From: Pseudomonadota bacterium
GTDB taxonomy: Bacteria > Pseudomonadota > Alphaproteobacteria > Micavibrionales > CSBR16-224
Direction: 5' to 3'
NCBI GenBank assembly: GCA_013285465.1
Contig: CP053449.1
Span: 1,946,735-2,010,734 of the forward strand
DNA: 64,000 bases
The number at the start of each line of letters is the position of its first letter. Position 1 is the first letter of the stretch. This document shows, piece by piece, positions 34,662-44,925 of this stretch. The translations under genes were made by a program, and so were the position numbers. Below the pieces are notes generated by a model. That model had not been told where the DNA came from. It did no database searches and saw nothing but the letters and a program-made list of their open reading frames with translations.

Positions 34662-34985
34662 TTAAAAAGCTGCGCCGAGAAAATGGCGGATATCTTCCGT
34701 TTCGGTCTGCGGCAATAATGACAGCCCGCGATCCTTCACCGCATTGACGGAAAAAACATTGCCGCCGATCGTCACACATTGCTGCTGATGCACGGCCGTG
34801 TAAGATAAAAAGGCCGCAAACGCATTGCCGTCCAGCGACAATTGCAGTTTATCACCTTCCAGATCAACCGTACGGACCTCTTCAGGCAGCAGTGCATAAC
34901 AGGATTGTTGCGCCTGCGCCTGTTGCGGATAACATGCCGCAAATAGCAGGATAAAAGCCGGTAGTGCCAGAATTTTTCTTATCAC
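34662..34985 (-). CDS. Small secreted protein, unknown function
   Basis: GTG 34985, with AAGGAG seven bases upstream, starts a 107-residue product with a signal peptide: IRKILALPAFILLFAACYPQQAQA. The AAC in that peptide might be a lipobox, but the spacing before QQAQAQ suggests signal peptidase I. The mature part has three cysteines or fewer and a short beta-rich pattern (VDLEGDKLQLSLDGNAFAAFLSYTAVHQQQCVTIGGNVFSVN). No family is recognised. It is probably in one unit with the DUF167 gene 15 bases downstream. Confidence 0.65.
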   Translation of the reverse strand: MIRKILALPAFILLFAACYPQQAQAQQSCYALLPEEVRTVDLEGDKLQLSLDGNAFAAFLSYTAVHQQQCVTIGGNVFSVNAVKDRGLSLLPQTETEDIRHFLGAAF

Positions 34986-35241
34986 AGGGTGTCTCCTTCG
35001 CTGAACAGATTTTCTGCTAATGGACGGACAAATTTTTGTTGTAAGAGGCTTTATACGGCAAAAACGGTATTTTTTGCTTGCATTTTCCCGTATTAATTGT
35101 CATAATAATATGAAATTGAAAGAAAATAACGCGTTTTCGTTTTATACTGGACAAATATTACAAAATATGCCATTATGTATATATCCAGTAAGAATACCAA
35201 GTGATTCTCTAACACGCGCAAAGCGGAAGGGTAATTGAACT

Positions 35242-35394
35242 ATGAAACAAGCGACTGATGGTGTTGGCAAATTCAAAGTAAAGAAAATCGCTCCGATCTG
35301 CGGCGGCGGTGCAAATGTCAGTGGTATCGAGGTTCAAAAGGCCAACAACAACCCGCATCCGTTTATTGCGCAAAACCAAGGGTTCCGTCGTTAA
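35242..35394 (+). CDS. Short ORF encoding a 50-residue peptide
   Basis: ATG 35242 to TAA 35394 encodes a basic 50-residue peptide, beginning MKQATDGVGKFKVKKIAPIC. It has a GGG turn after its single cysteine and ends NNNPHPFIAQNQGFRR. GGAAGGG (35224-35230) lies 11 bases before the ATG. The base composition changes abruptly from the AT-rich 35.0-35.2 kb region to normal coding composition, which supports real coding. There is no signal peptide or membrane segment. I recognise no family. It could be a small regulatory or precursor peptide; nothing nearby looks like a RiPP modification enzyme. Confidence 0.5.
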   Translation: MKQATDGVGKFKVKKIAPICGGGANVSGIEVQKANNNPHPFIAQNQGFRR

Positions 35395-35449
35395 TCTTTG
35401 CGGTGCTCTGTAGCCCAGCCTGAAATTTTCAGTTATACTGTCTTAAACG

Positions 35450-35474
35450 GCTGACCTTCACTTGCAAGGTCAGC
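35450..35474 (+). other. Perfect 9-bp hairpin between two small genes
   Basis: GCTGACCTT (35450-35458) and AAGGTCAGC (35466-35474) form a perfect stem with a 7-base loop, CACTTGC. No run of T follows (AAATATTATTTG), so it is not a standard intrinsic terminator. It ends about 34 bases ahead of the next gene and could be an mRNA processing or attenuator element. Confidence 0.55.
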
Positions 35475-35507
35475 AAATATTATTTGCCTAGACCATATGA
35501 GGCGGCC

Positions 35508-35801
35508 ATGGGGATGGATCTCGCCCTGACCAGCGAGGAAGAACTGTTAATCATCAGCGACGAACCCTTTCCGGGTGATGTTGTGCGTGTGGAATTTTAC
35601 ACGGATACGCATCTGATGATCATGTTTTTCACGAATGACCCGAATGATGAAGGCATGCTGCTGGACCGTGAAATTCCGAAAGATTTTATTCCCCATATCC
35701 TGAGTGCGGCAACAATTTATGTCGCTCATTACGACGAAGCCAGCGGCAGCGATGACCCTGTCAGCCTGTTTAAAGTTCCCCTGATACGTATCGGCATTTA
35801 A
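35508..35801 (+). CDS. Hypothetical acidic protein, 97 residues
   Basis: ATG 35508 follows GAGG at five bases; ATG 35514 is a close alternative. The product is a small acidic cytoplasmic protein: MGMDLALTSEEELLIISDEPFPGDVVRVEFYTD. It continues HLMIMFFTNDPNDEGMLLDREIPKDFIPHIL and ends SLFKVPLIRIGI. It looks like a compact alpha/beta domain. No family is recognised. A strong terminator follows and may be shared with the convergent Cys-rich gene. Confidence 0.65.
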   Translation: MGMDLALTSEEELLIISDEPFPGDVVRVEFYTDTHLMIMFFTNDPNDEGMLLDREIPKDFIPHILSAATIYVAHYDEASGSDDPVSLFKVPLIRIGI

Positions 35802-35814
35802 CTCCCCATAAAAG

Positions 35815-35845
35815 AAACCCCGCAGGGCTGGCCGTACGGGGTTTT
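35815..35845 (+). terminator. Bidirectional intrinsic terminator
   Basis: AAACCCCG (35815-35822) and CGGGGTTT (35837-35844) form an eight-pair stem with T-rich flanks on both strands. It can end both the 35508 gene and the convergent gene at 35867-36061. Confidence 0.75.
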
Positions 35846-35866
35846 CCTTCAAAATTCCATTGCGTC

Positions 35867-36061
35867 TTAGGCGATATTTTTAATCATCGCCTGATCAACG
35901 ATCACCGCAGCTTCATGCACGCCATGGGCGAAAATTTCATCCGCTGCCGGTTTTTTACCGATAATGACATAGGTGCCGCGGTCGGTTTCAAAAACCGCCG
36001 GACAGCCGCAACCGCAGCTGCCGCACATATATGCTTCGGGTGTGACGTCATTCAATTTCAT
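35867..36061 (-). CDS. Small Cys-rich protein, 64 residues
   Basis: ATG 36061 with AAGGAGA upstream gives a 64-residue protein beginning MKLNDVTPEAYMCGSCGCGC. The Cys cluster is C-x2-C-x-C-x-C. It continues PAVFETDRGTYVIIGKKP and ends VDQAMIKNIA. Four cysteines within eight residues could bind a metal, and the following strand-like VFE..TYVIIGK segment is probably a small beta domain. The layout recalls short proteins with a CPAVFE..YVIIGK core that I believe occur widely, but I cannot name a family. It ends 45 bases after gyrB on the same strand in a possible operon (gyrB stop at 36107). Confidence 0.65.
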   Translation of the reverse strand: MKLNDVTPEAYMCGSCGCGCPAVFETDRGTYVIIGKKPAADEIFAHGVHEAAVIVDQAMIKNIA

Positions 36062-36106
36062 TTTCGATCTCCTTGAAAAAGCGCAAAGCAAAACGCCTGG
36101 CGCCGA

Positions 36107-38578
<2,472 letters not shown>

Positions 38579-38830
38579 TTAAATCCGGTCTTCACTCTAG
38601 CAAAATCCGCAGCGTAATGGCAGGAAAAAGTGCAAAAAACCGCGTTTTTTCGCAGAAACAGACAAAGTGTAATATTCTGAAAAAAAAGATATTTTTAAAA
38701 AAAATGCACAGTTTTATAAATCCATGTTAAAATATAGTAATACGATTGAATGTTTTCATTCCGCATATCGCATAAACAGACATATTGCACTGCGGAAAAC
38801 CAGTATTTCCAGAGGCCGCAACGACAGTAA

Positions 38831-39370
38831 ATGGCATATAAATTCAACAAAATAACGGTGCTGATTGTCGAGGACACACAAGAGATGTTCGAGATTACCC
38901 GTGCCGTGCTGCAAACTTTCGGTATTAACAGCACGATTTCCGCCAATGATCTGCGCAGCGGCTGGCGCAAATTCTGTAACTATAATCCCGATCTGGTCAT
39001 TATCGACTGGCTGGAAAACGACAGTCTGGAAGACCAGGGCGCCATTGCAGACGGCTTAAAACTGATGCACGCCATCCGCCATGATGATAAAAGCCCGAAT
39101 AAATTCGTCCCTGCCATTATGATGACGGGCTACAGTATCAAGCGAAACATTAATCTGGCACGCGATTACGGCGCGACCGAGTTTATCGCCAAGCCCTTTA
39201 CGGCGGAAACGCTGTACCGGAAAATGGAGCATATTATCGAGCATCCGCGGCGTTTTGTCCGTGCCCCCGGCTTTTTCGGCCCTGACCGCAGGCGGCAGGA
39301 GAAAAATCCGCCGGAACATGATCGCCGTTCTGCTGAAATTGCCTTTGAACCGTCTAAAGAAAACATCTAA
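38831..39370 (+). CDS. CheY-like response regulator with basic C-terminal extension
   Basis: The receiver domain (residues ~8-135) has the acidic pair in VLIVEDTQEM, the phosphoacceptor in DLVIIDWLEND, the Thr/Ser in IMMTGYS and the lysine in IAKPFT. The last ~40 residues are a basic, proline-containing tail (RRFVRAPGFFGPDRRRQEKN..) with the FGPDRRR motif seen after receiver domains in other alphaproteobacteria. It has no DNA-binding domain, so it likely acts by protein contact. A helical protein gene follows on the same strand. The 279-base gap upstream, toward gyrB, is AT-rich and holds the promoters of both genes. Confidence 0.9.
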   Translation: MAYKFNKITVLIVEDTQEMFEITRAVLQTFGINSTISANDLRSGWRKFCNYNPDLVIIDWLENDSLEDQGAIADGLKLMHAIRHDDKSPNKFVPAIMMTGYSIKRNINLARDYGATEFIAKPFTAETLYRKMEHIIEHPRRFVRAPGFFGPDRRRQEKNPPEHDRRSAEIAFEPSKENI

Positions 39371-39424
39371 ACTGTTACCGGATGATTGGACGGAACATTG
39401 ACAAACAAAGACAAAGATAAAAAC

Positions 39425-39925
39425 ATGACGCAGTCACTGAATCTGGACAGGATCGAGATGATCCATCCGCCGAATATGTTGAAAGAAAAAGTCGGCTCCG
39501 GCGGGCTGGACCGTGCCGTTATCAAGGCGGCGCAGGAGAAAATGTACAAGAATGAGCGTAACTTTCTGCCCATTGTCGAAAAGCATATTCTGCGCATTGA
39601 AAGCGTCTTGAAAAACCGCCGCATGAGCCCGAAAGAAATTTTGAACGAGGTTTGTTTCTCCATCTCCCGCATGAAGGCGCAGGGAAGCATGTTCAATTAC
39701 CCGCTGGTGACGGAAGTCAGCGCCATGCTGCTGCTGTTTCTGCCGCGTGTGGAAAAGATTGATGCCGATATTCTGGAGATTCTTTCCGCCTATCAGACCA
39801 CTGTCCGTACAATTATCGGGCGCGGATTACGCGGCGAGAAAACGGCGGAAGGGCGCGGATTGCTGACGGAGCTGCAACGTGCCTGTGACCGTTATTACAA
39901 ATTCCGCTTCCGCAAGGACAGATAA
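39425..39925 (+). CDS. Helical protein paired with the response regulator
   Basis: I do not recognise a named family. From ATG 39425 it has 166 residues, mostly helical: DRAVIKAAQEKMYKNERNFLPIVEKHILRIESVL, ILNEVCFSISRMKAQGSMF, VTEVSAMLLLFLPRVEKIDADILEILSAYQTTVRTIIGRGL. The fold might resemble a phosphotransfer or CheY-binding helical bundle, but no clear phospho-His motif is visible. TTG codons at 39386 and 39398 are possible earlier starts. It starts 54 bases after the receiver gene, in an arrangement I think recurs in alphaproteobacteria. A role with the receiver protein is inferred from position. Confidence 0.7.
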   Translation: MTQSLNLDRIEMIHPPNMLKEKVGSGGLDRAVIKAAQEKMYKNERNFLPIVEKHILRIESVLKNRRMSPKEILNEVCFSISRMKAQGSMFNYPLVTEVSAMLLLFLPRVEKIDADILEILSAYQTTVRTIIGRGLRGEKTAEGRGLLTELQRACDRYYKFRFRKDR

Positions 39926-39936
39926 CGGAAGACGCG

Positions 39937-40848
39937 TCAGGAAAAATCAAGCCCCCATTCGCGGTAACGGTCGGGGTCATCCATCCAGTTTTCCTTCACC
40001 TTGATGAAAATCTCCAGATGAACATTCTCTTCCAGTAATTCATTGATTTCCGCGCGGGCGGCGCTGCCGATGGATTTGATCTTGCGCCCGCCTTTGCCGA
40101 GAATCATGGATTTATGCTGCGGACGCGCCACATAGATGATCTGCCCGATACGCAGTCGCCCGGTTTCGTCTTTTTCCCAGCTTTCGGTTTCCACCGTGCA
40201 CATATACGGGATTTCCTGATGCATCTGTTCAAAAAGTTTTTCACGCGTGATTTCAGCGGCCAAAAGCCGTGCGGGCATATCGGACACGATTTCCGGATCG
40301 TAAAGCCACGGGCCTTCGGGAAGGGCTTTGGCAAAATCATCCAGCAATCTGTCACAGCCGTCCCCCGTCAAAGCCGACACCATATAGATATCCTGAAATA
40401 AGCCGCTATCGGAAAATTCCTGTGCCATTTGCAGTAGCTTGTCACGGCGGAGAAGATCGATCTTGTTTAAAATCAGCACCGTTTTTTGCGGCACCTTGCG
40501 TTTCGCCAGCTCCGCCAGCAGCAATTCTTCGGATTTTGTGCGTTTCGCATGTGCCGCATCCATCAGCACCGCGATAATATGGGAGTCATGCGCCTCGCGC
40601 CATGCCGTTGACACCATCGCCCGGTCAAGGCGTTTTTCCGGATGAAAAATGCCGGGCGTATCAACCAGAACAATCTGGCTTTCATCGCGCATGACAATAC
40701 CCACGACGCGGCTGCGCGTGGTTTGCACCTTATGCGTCACAATCGATACTTTCGTGCCGACAAGCTTATTGACCAATGTTGATTTTCCGGCATTCGGGGC
40801 ACCGATCAGACTGACCGAACCGCAACGTGTCGAGACTGTATCAGACAT
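39937..40848 (-). CDS. era: GTPase Era
   Basis: Era binds 16S rRNA and helps 30S maturation. The 303 residues carry the G motifs: G1 GAPNAGKSTLVNKLVG, G2 around QTTRSRVVGI, G3 VDTPGIF and G4 LNKIDLL. The C-terminal KH domain contains ILGKGGRKIKSIGSAARAEINELLEENVHLEIFIKVKENW. ATG 40848 overlaps the end of rnc by eight bases; a GTG at 40860 is in frame too. Order rnc-era in one unit is common in proteobacteria. Confidence 0.95.
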   Translation of the reverse strand: MSDTVSTRCGSVSLIGAPNAGKSTLVNKLVGTKVSIVTHKVQTTRSRVVGIVMRDESQIVLVDTPGIFHPEKRLDRAMVSTAWREAHDSHIIAVLMDAAHAKRTKSEELLLAELAKRKVPQKTVLILNKIDLLRRDKLLQMAQEFSDSGLFQDIYMVSALTGDGCDRLLDDFAKALPEGPWLYDPEIVSDMPARLLAAEITREKLFEQMHQEIPYMCTVETESWEKDETGRLRIGQIIYVARPQHKSMILGKGGRKIKSIGSAARAEINELLEENVHLEIFIKVKENWMDDPDRYREWGLDFS

Positions 40849-41635
40849 CTTTTTTGTCACCCGCTTCCGGTTTCTTTTTGCTGCGTTTTTCCCGCTCTTC
40901 GATCTGGCGCATCATCAGCTCCGCCGCTTTCTTTTCCGCCTTGCGCTTGGATTCCCCGCTGACCGTGACCGTATCAAAACCGTCAATTGTCACACTAACC
41001 ATAAATTCCGGCGCATGATCGGGACCGGAACGCGAAACCAGATCATAAACGGGCAGCCCCTGCCCGCGTCCCTGCGACCATTCCTGCAGGCGGGTTTTCG
41101 GGTCTTCCGGCGGGCGCGGCGCACCGGCGACAGAATCCCGCCATTCCCGTTCGATAAATTTACGTGCGACATTATAGCCGCCATCCAGATAAAGCGCGGC
41201 GATCACCGCCTCCAGCACATCGGCAAGCATTGCTTTCTTCTTACGTCCGCCACTGCGCTGTTCGCTCGTGGATAAAAACATTTCGCCGCCCAGCTCCAGT
41301 TTTGCGGAAATTCTGGCCAATGTCGTTTCCCGCACGGCTTCGGCATGGCGTTTTGCCCAGTCCCCTTCGCTTTCACCGGGGAAAATATCATAAATCAAAT
41401 GCGCCACAACCAGAGACAGTACACGGTCGCCGAGAAATTCCAGCTGCTCGTAGTAATAATGGTGATGGGCGGGATCAAGATTACCGCGGTCAGGAATGGC
41501 GCTGGCATGGGTTAAGGCCGTGCGCAGATATTGTTCATTCTTAAAGCGGTGGCCAAGCGTCTTTTGCAGGGCGGACAGGTCCGTTTCGCCCGGTTTTTTA
41601 TTCTTTTTTTCTGTAATGACTTTATTCCCTACCAT
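40841..41635 (-). CDS. rnc: Ribonuclease III
   Basis: RNase III cuts double-stranded RNA during rRNA and mRNA processing. ATG 41635 gives 264 residues. The catalytic block is YEQLEFLGDRVLSLVVA, the second metal-binding block is LADVLEAVIAALYLDGG, and a C-terminal dsRBD follows (DPKTRLQEWSQGRGQGLPVYDL, ESKRKAEKKAAELMM). A Lys/Glu-rich tail ends the protein. Upstream in-frame codons to 41746 lack homology and would run into the flgK promoter, so they are excluded. It is cotranscribed with era. Confidence 0.95.
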   Translation of the reverse strand: MVGNKVITEKKNKKPGETDLSALQKTLGHRFKNEQYLRTALTHASAIPDRGNLDPAHHHYYYEQLEFLGDRVLSLVVAHLIYDIFPGESEGDWAKRHAEAVRETTLARISAKLELGGEMFLSTSEQRSGGRKKKAMLADVLEAVIAALYLDGGYNVARKFIEREWRDSVAGAPRPPEDPKTRLQEWSQGRGQGLPVYDLVSRSGPDHAPEFMVSVTIDGFDTVTVSGESKRKAEKKAAELMMRQIEEREKRSKKKPEAGDKKDV

Positions 41636-41704
41636 GCCGCCTGTTTTACACGCGAAAGGCGAAAAACACAACAAAACAATGCGGCGCGGAGAGAAACGCG
41701 GCTT

Positions 41705-41721
41705 TTGGCACGCTTCTTGCA
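41705..41721 (+). promoter_or_regulatory. Sigma-54 promoter of flgK
   Basis: TTGGCACGCTTCTTGCA matches the sigma-54 consensus (TGGCACG-N4-TTGC). The GG lies at 41707-41708 and the GC at 41719-41720, with the required ten bases between them. Transcription should start near 41732, 40 bases ahead of flgK. Sigma-54 control is usual for late flagellar genes in several alphaproteobacteria. Confidence 0.8.
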
Positions 41722-41771
41722 ACATCCCTAAAACAGAAAAGACCAAGTTTTACGTGGAAAGGGGACAAACC

Positions 41772-43850
41772 ATGCCCGTCCAATCGCTGAATAACGCATT
41801 AACCGGCCTGAGAGCGGCGCAAAACGCCATTAATCTGACCTCGCATAATATTGCGAATGCCTCAACGCCCGGATATACCCGGAAAATCTTGCCGCAAGAG
41901 GCAAGTTTTACCGATGTGAACGCACTGGGAGTCCGCATCGGCGAGGTGTTGCGCAGTGTCGATATGTCGCTGATCCGCGAGCTGGTCGGACAAACCAGCC
42001 AGATTTCGGGGCTGGATGTCCGTGAACAGTATTTGTCCCGTATTCAGGCCTATCACGGCGCATCCGAGGCTGAAAGCTCGATCGGTGCGGTTTTGAATAA
42101 TCTGAAAGAGGATTTCATCTCGCTGTCTTCCGAACCGGAAAGCGGTATTCTGCTGAATAATGTTGTTTCCAGCGCACAGGAAACCGCGCGGCTGTTCAAT
42201 GATTTTTCCTCCACATTGCAGCAACTGCGCAACGAAACCCAGACCGATATTTCCGCATCGGTCACCGAGGTGAACGGCGCGCTGGAAAATGTCGCCACCC
42301 TGAATCTGCGCATTGCCAAACTGGCTGCCGCCGGACAAAGCACTGCCGATCTGGAAGATCAGCGCGATGCCGCGATTTCTCTGGTCGCCGAGCATTTGAG
42401 CGTCTCCTATTTCCGCGCAGAAAACAACAAAATCGTGCTGATGACGGCAAACGGGCAGACTCTGGCCGATACCGAAGCGCGCCGTCTGGTCTTCAATCCG
42501 ACCCAGCAAAGCGCCACCAGCTTCTATCCCGGTGGCGGCTCTGCCGGATTATTTATCGACAGCACAACGGGCATCGAACTGACAGGCGGCAATATCGGCG
42601 GTAAAATCGGCTCACTTTTTGCCTTGCGCGACGAAACCTTGCCGCAATATCAGGCACAGCTGGACGAACTGGCGCAAAAAACCGCAGAACGCTTTGCCAC
42701 ACAGGGACTGGAACTGTTTACGGATGCGCTGGGCAATGTTCCTGCCAGCGTTGCACCGCCCGGCGCCGTCGGCTATGTCGGTTTTGCCGCGGAAATCCGT
42801 GTCAATGCCACGGTTGTCGCCGATCCGACGCTGGTACGTTCCGGAACCACCGGCGCAACGGTTCCCAGCGGGTCAAACGAGGTTATCCGCAAGATTATCG
42901 ACTTCACCTTTGGCGCCTTTACAGGGCAGCAAGCCATCGGAACCGTCGATATTTCCGCCGGAACGATTTTTGCCGCCACGGGACTGTCGCAATTCGCACA
43001 AATCATCGGCACCGCCGATATCACCGATCTGGGCATTCTGGACAGCCATCCCGACATCGCCCCAGGGGCGCAGTTCACGATTGATGTCGGCGGCGGTCCT
43101 GCCCTGATTACCATTAATGCCGGTGATACGGCGACCGATCTGGTCAATAACATCAATGCCGCCCTGCCCGGTACGGCGCGTCTGAACAGTCTGGGACAAA
43201 TCGTTCTGGAGGCAGGCGCGGATATTACGGTCACCGCCGCATCGCTGACCGCCGCAGGTCTTGCCGCGCTGGGATTGACAGCGGGGGTTACGCCGGCACA
43301 GGATCCGTCCTTTACCATCAGCGCCGGTTTGAACAGCCCTGTGACCATCTTTATTTCGCCGACCGATACGCAAGCCAATCTGCTGGCTGATCTGAATGCC
43401 GTTCCCGGCGTCACGGCCTCACTCGGCCCCGGCGGCGTTTTGCTGATTACCCCTGATGACGGCGGCGATATTGCCCTGACAAACGGTCTGGGCGATCCGC
43501 TGGTTGCGCTGGGTGTTTCCGTTGTCGGCACGCCGCATACGGCCTTTCGCGAAGATAATCTGGGCCCGAATGCGGATATTGCCACACAGCTGGTCGGTTT
43601 CACCTCGCTGGTGCAATTTGCACAGGGGCTTGTCAGCCAGCATGGAGAAACATACCGCAATACGCAAAAAGCACAGGAAAGCGAACAGCTGTTTTATGAC
43701 ACGCTGGAAAACCGCTTCCTGAACGAAAGCGGTGTTGATCTGGATCAGGAACTGGCAAGGCTGATTGAGCTGCAAACCGCCTATTCGGCGGCGGCACGGG
43801 CGATTTCCGTTTCGGAAGAGCTGTTCAACACCTTACTGAACGCCTTTTAA
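41772..43850 (+). CDS. flgK: Flagellar hook-associated protein FlgK (HAP1)
   Basis: FlgK sits at the junction of hook and filament. ATG 41772, with AAAGGGG upstream and the flagellar rod/hook N-terminal motif (LNNALTGLRAAQNAINLTSHNIANASTPGYTRK), gives 692 residues. The C-terminus (YRNTQKAQESEQLFYDTLENRFLNESGVDLDQELARLIELQTAYSAAARAISV) is the conserved HAP C-terminal helix pair. The middle ~350 residues are a variable beta-rich region with repeated SGTIFAATGL/ITINAGDT-type segments. An open frame continuing 276 bases upstream has no flagellar homology. flgL follows after 52 bases. Confidence 0.95.
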   Translation: MPVQSLNNALTGLRAAQNAINLTSHNIANASTPGYTRKILPQEASFTDVNALGVRIGEVLRSVDMSLIRELVGQTSQISGLDVREQYLSRIQAYHGASEAESSIGAVLNNLKEDFISLSSEPESGILLNNVVSSAQETARLFNDFSSTLQQLRNETQTDISASVTEVNGALENVATLNLRIAKLAAAGQSTADLEDQRDAAISLVAEHLSVSYFRAENNKIVLMTANGQTLADTEARRLVFNPTQQSATSFYPGGGSAGLFIDSTTGIELTGGNIGGKIGSLFALRDETLPQYQAQLDELAQKTAERFATQGLELFTDALGNVPASVAPPGAVGYVGFAAEIRVNATVVADPTLVRSGTTGATVPSGSNEVIRKIIDFTFGAFTGQQAIGTVDISAGTIFAATGLSQFAQIIGTADITDLGILDSHPDIAPGAQFTIDVGGGPALITINAGDTATDLVNNINAALPGTARLNSLGQIVLEAGADITVTAASLTAAGLAALGLTAGVTPAQDPSFTISAGLNSPVTIFISPTDTQANLLADLNAVPGVTASLGPGGVLLITPDDGGDIALTNGLGDPLVALGVSVVGTPHTAFREDNLGPNADIATQLVGFTSLVQFAQGLVSQHGETYRNTQKAQESEQLFYDTLENRFLNESGVDLDQELARLIELQTAYSAAARAISVSEELFNTLLNAF

Positions 43851-43902
43851 CGGCAAAATATAAAAAGAGATGTGTGTAATATTTTAAGGAAGGAATAAGA
43901 AA

Positions 43903-44919
43903 ATGGCACTGACAACGATCTCCTTTCTGGGACAATCGAAAACGCAGAGTACGCAGCTGGCGGACTTGCGCGCCACGCTGAATGATCTGCAACGCCAGCT
44001 GGCCACGCAGAAAAAAACCGAAAACTTCGCCGGTTTCGGCGTTGATGCGGGCCGCGTGCAAAGCCTGCGCACCGATTTAAATGAAATTGATGCCTATTCC
44101 ACCAATATCGACCGCGCCATTTTGCGGACAAAGGTGATGAGCGAAACCCTGACGGAAGTGACCAATATCGCCAATCAGATCATTGACGGTTTCCGTCTGC
44201 TGCAATCCGGTGCCGACGGTGTTGACGCCGATTTCCTGCGCAATCTGGCGAGTAATAATCTGCAATATCTCGGCGATTTGCTGAACACGGAAATTCAGGG
44301 GTCTTACCTGTTTTCGGGTAATGATATCGGCAATGCCCCCTTTACCAACGAGGCGACGCTAAATGCCAATATTCAGGCGGAGTACACAACATGGCTGGCC
44401 GGCGGGCAGACTCCCGCGCAATTACTGGCCAATGCGGATGCCTTCACAGGTGCCGATCTCGGCTATGCCGGAACGCTTGGCGCCTCCGGTGATGTGATTG
44501 CAAAAGTCGATGACAGTATCGAAATCAATTACACGCTGAAAGCCGATAATCCCGGTCTGCAGGAAATCGTGCGCGGCCTTGCGCTGGCGGCCAATCTGCA
44601 ATTCCCCAACCCTGCCGTCGATATCGCGACGGAGGCGGAATTCGACCAGATTTTTGCCGGTATTATTTCAACACTGGAAGGCGGCATTACGGCACTGGAA
44701 AGCGACCACAACATTCTGGTCAGCAAGAACGCGCTGATGAGTGATATTAAAGCCCGTCAGGAAAACGAGCGCAACACGCTGCAATCCATGCTGGACGATC
44801 TCGAGAATGTTGATACGGCTGAAATTATTGTTCGCCTGCAATCGCTGGAAACACAGATGACGGCCTCTTATGAGACGACCAATCTGGTGAATCAGCTGAC
44901 ACTGGTCAATTTTCTTTAA
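43903..44919 (+). CDS. flgL: Flagellar hook-associated protein FlgL (HAP3)
   Basis: The 338 residues have the flagellin-like N-terminal helix pair (TTISFLGQSKTQSTQLADLRATLNDLQRQLATQKK, TLTEVTNIANQIIDGFRLLQ). The YLGDLLNTEIQGSYLFSGND block is typical of FlgL, and a C-terminal helix reads SDIKARQENERNTLQSMLDDLENVDTAEIIVRLQSLETQMTASYETTNLV. The C-terminal half is diagnostic of HAP3 rather than flagellin. AAGGAAGG precedes the ATG. It is in the same unit as flgK. Confidence 0.93.
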   Translation: MALTTISFLGQSKTQSTQLADLRATLNDLQRQLATQKKTENFAGFGVDAGRVQSLRTDLNEIDAYSTNIDRAILRTKVMSETLTEVTNIANQIIDGFRLLQSGADGVDADFLRNLASNNLQYLGDLLNTEIQGSYLFSGNDIGNAPFTNEATLNANIQAEYTTWLAGGQTPAQLLANADAFTGADLGYAGTLGASGDVIAKVDDSIEINYTLKADNPGLQEIVRGLALAANLQFPNPAVDIATEAEFDQIFAGIISTLEGGITALESDHNILVSKNALMSDIKARQENERNTLQSMLDDLENVDTAEIIVRLQSLETQMTASYETTNLVNQLTLVNFL

Positions 44920-44925
44920 ACCGCG

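Noticed and set aside
35020-35238. Open frame of 72 codons in the AT-rich gap
   Set aside because: Composition is non-coding and there is no ribosome binding site; the convincing short gene starts at 35242.
41496-41771. Upstream extension of the flgK open frame by 92 codons
   Set aside because: The frame is open by chance opposite rnc. The extension has no flagellar homology and would run through the sigma-54 promoter; ATG 41772 has a good ribosome binding site.
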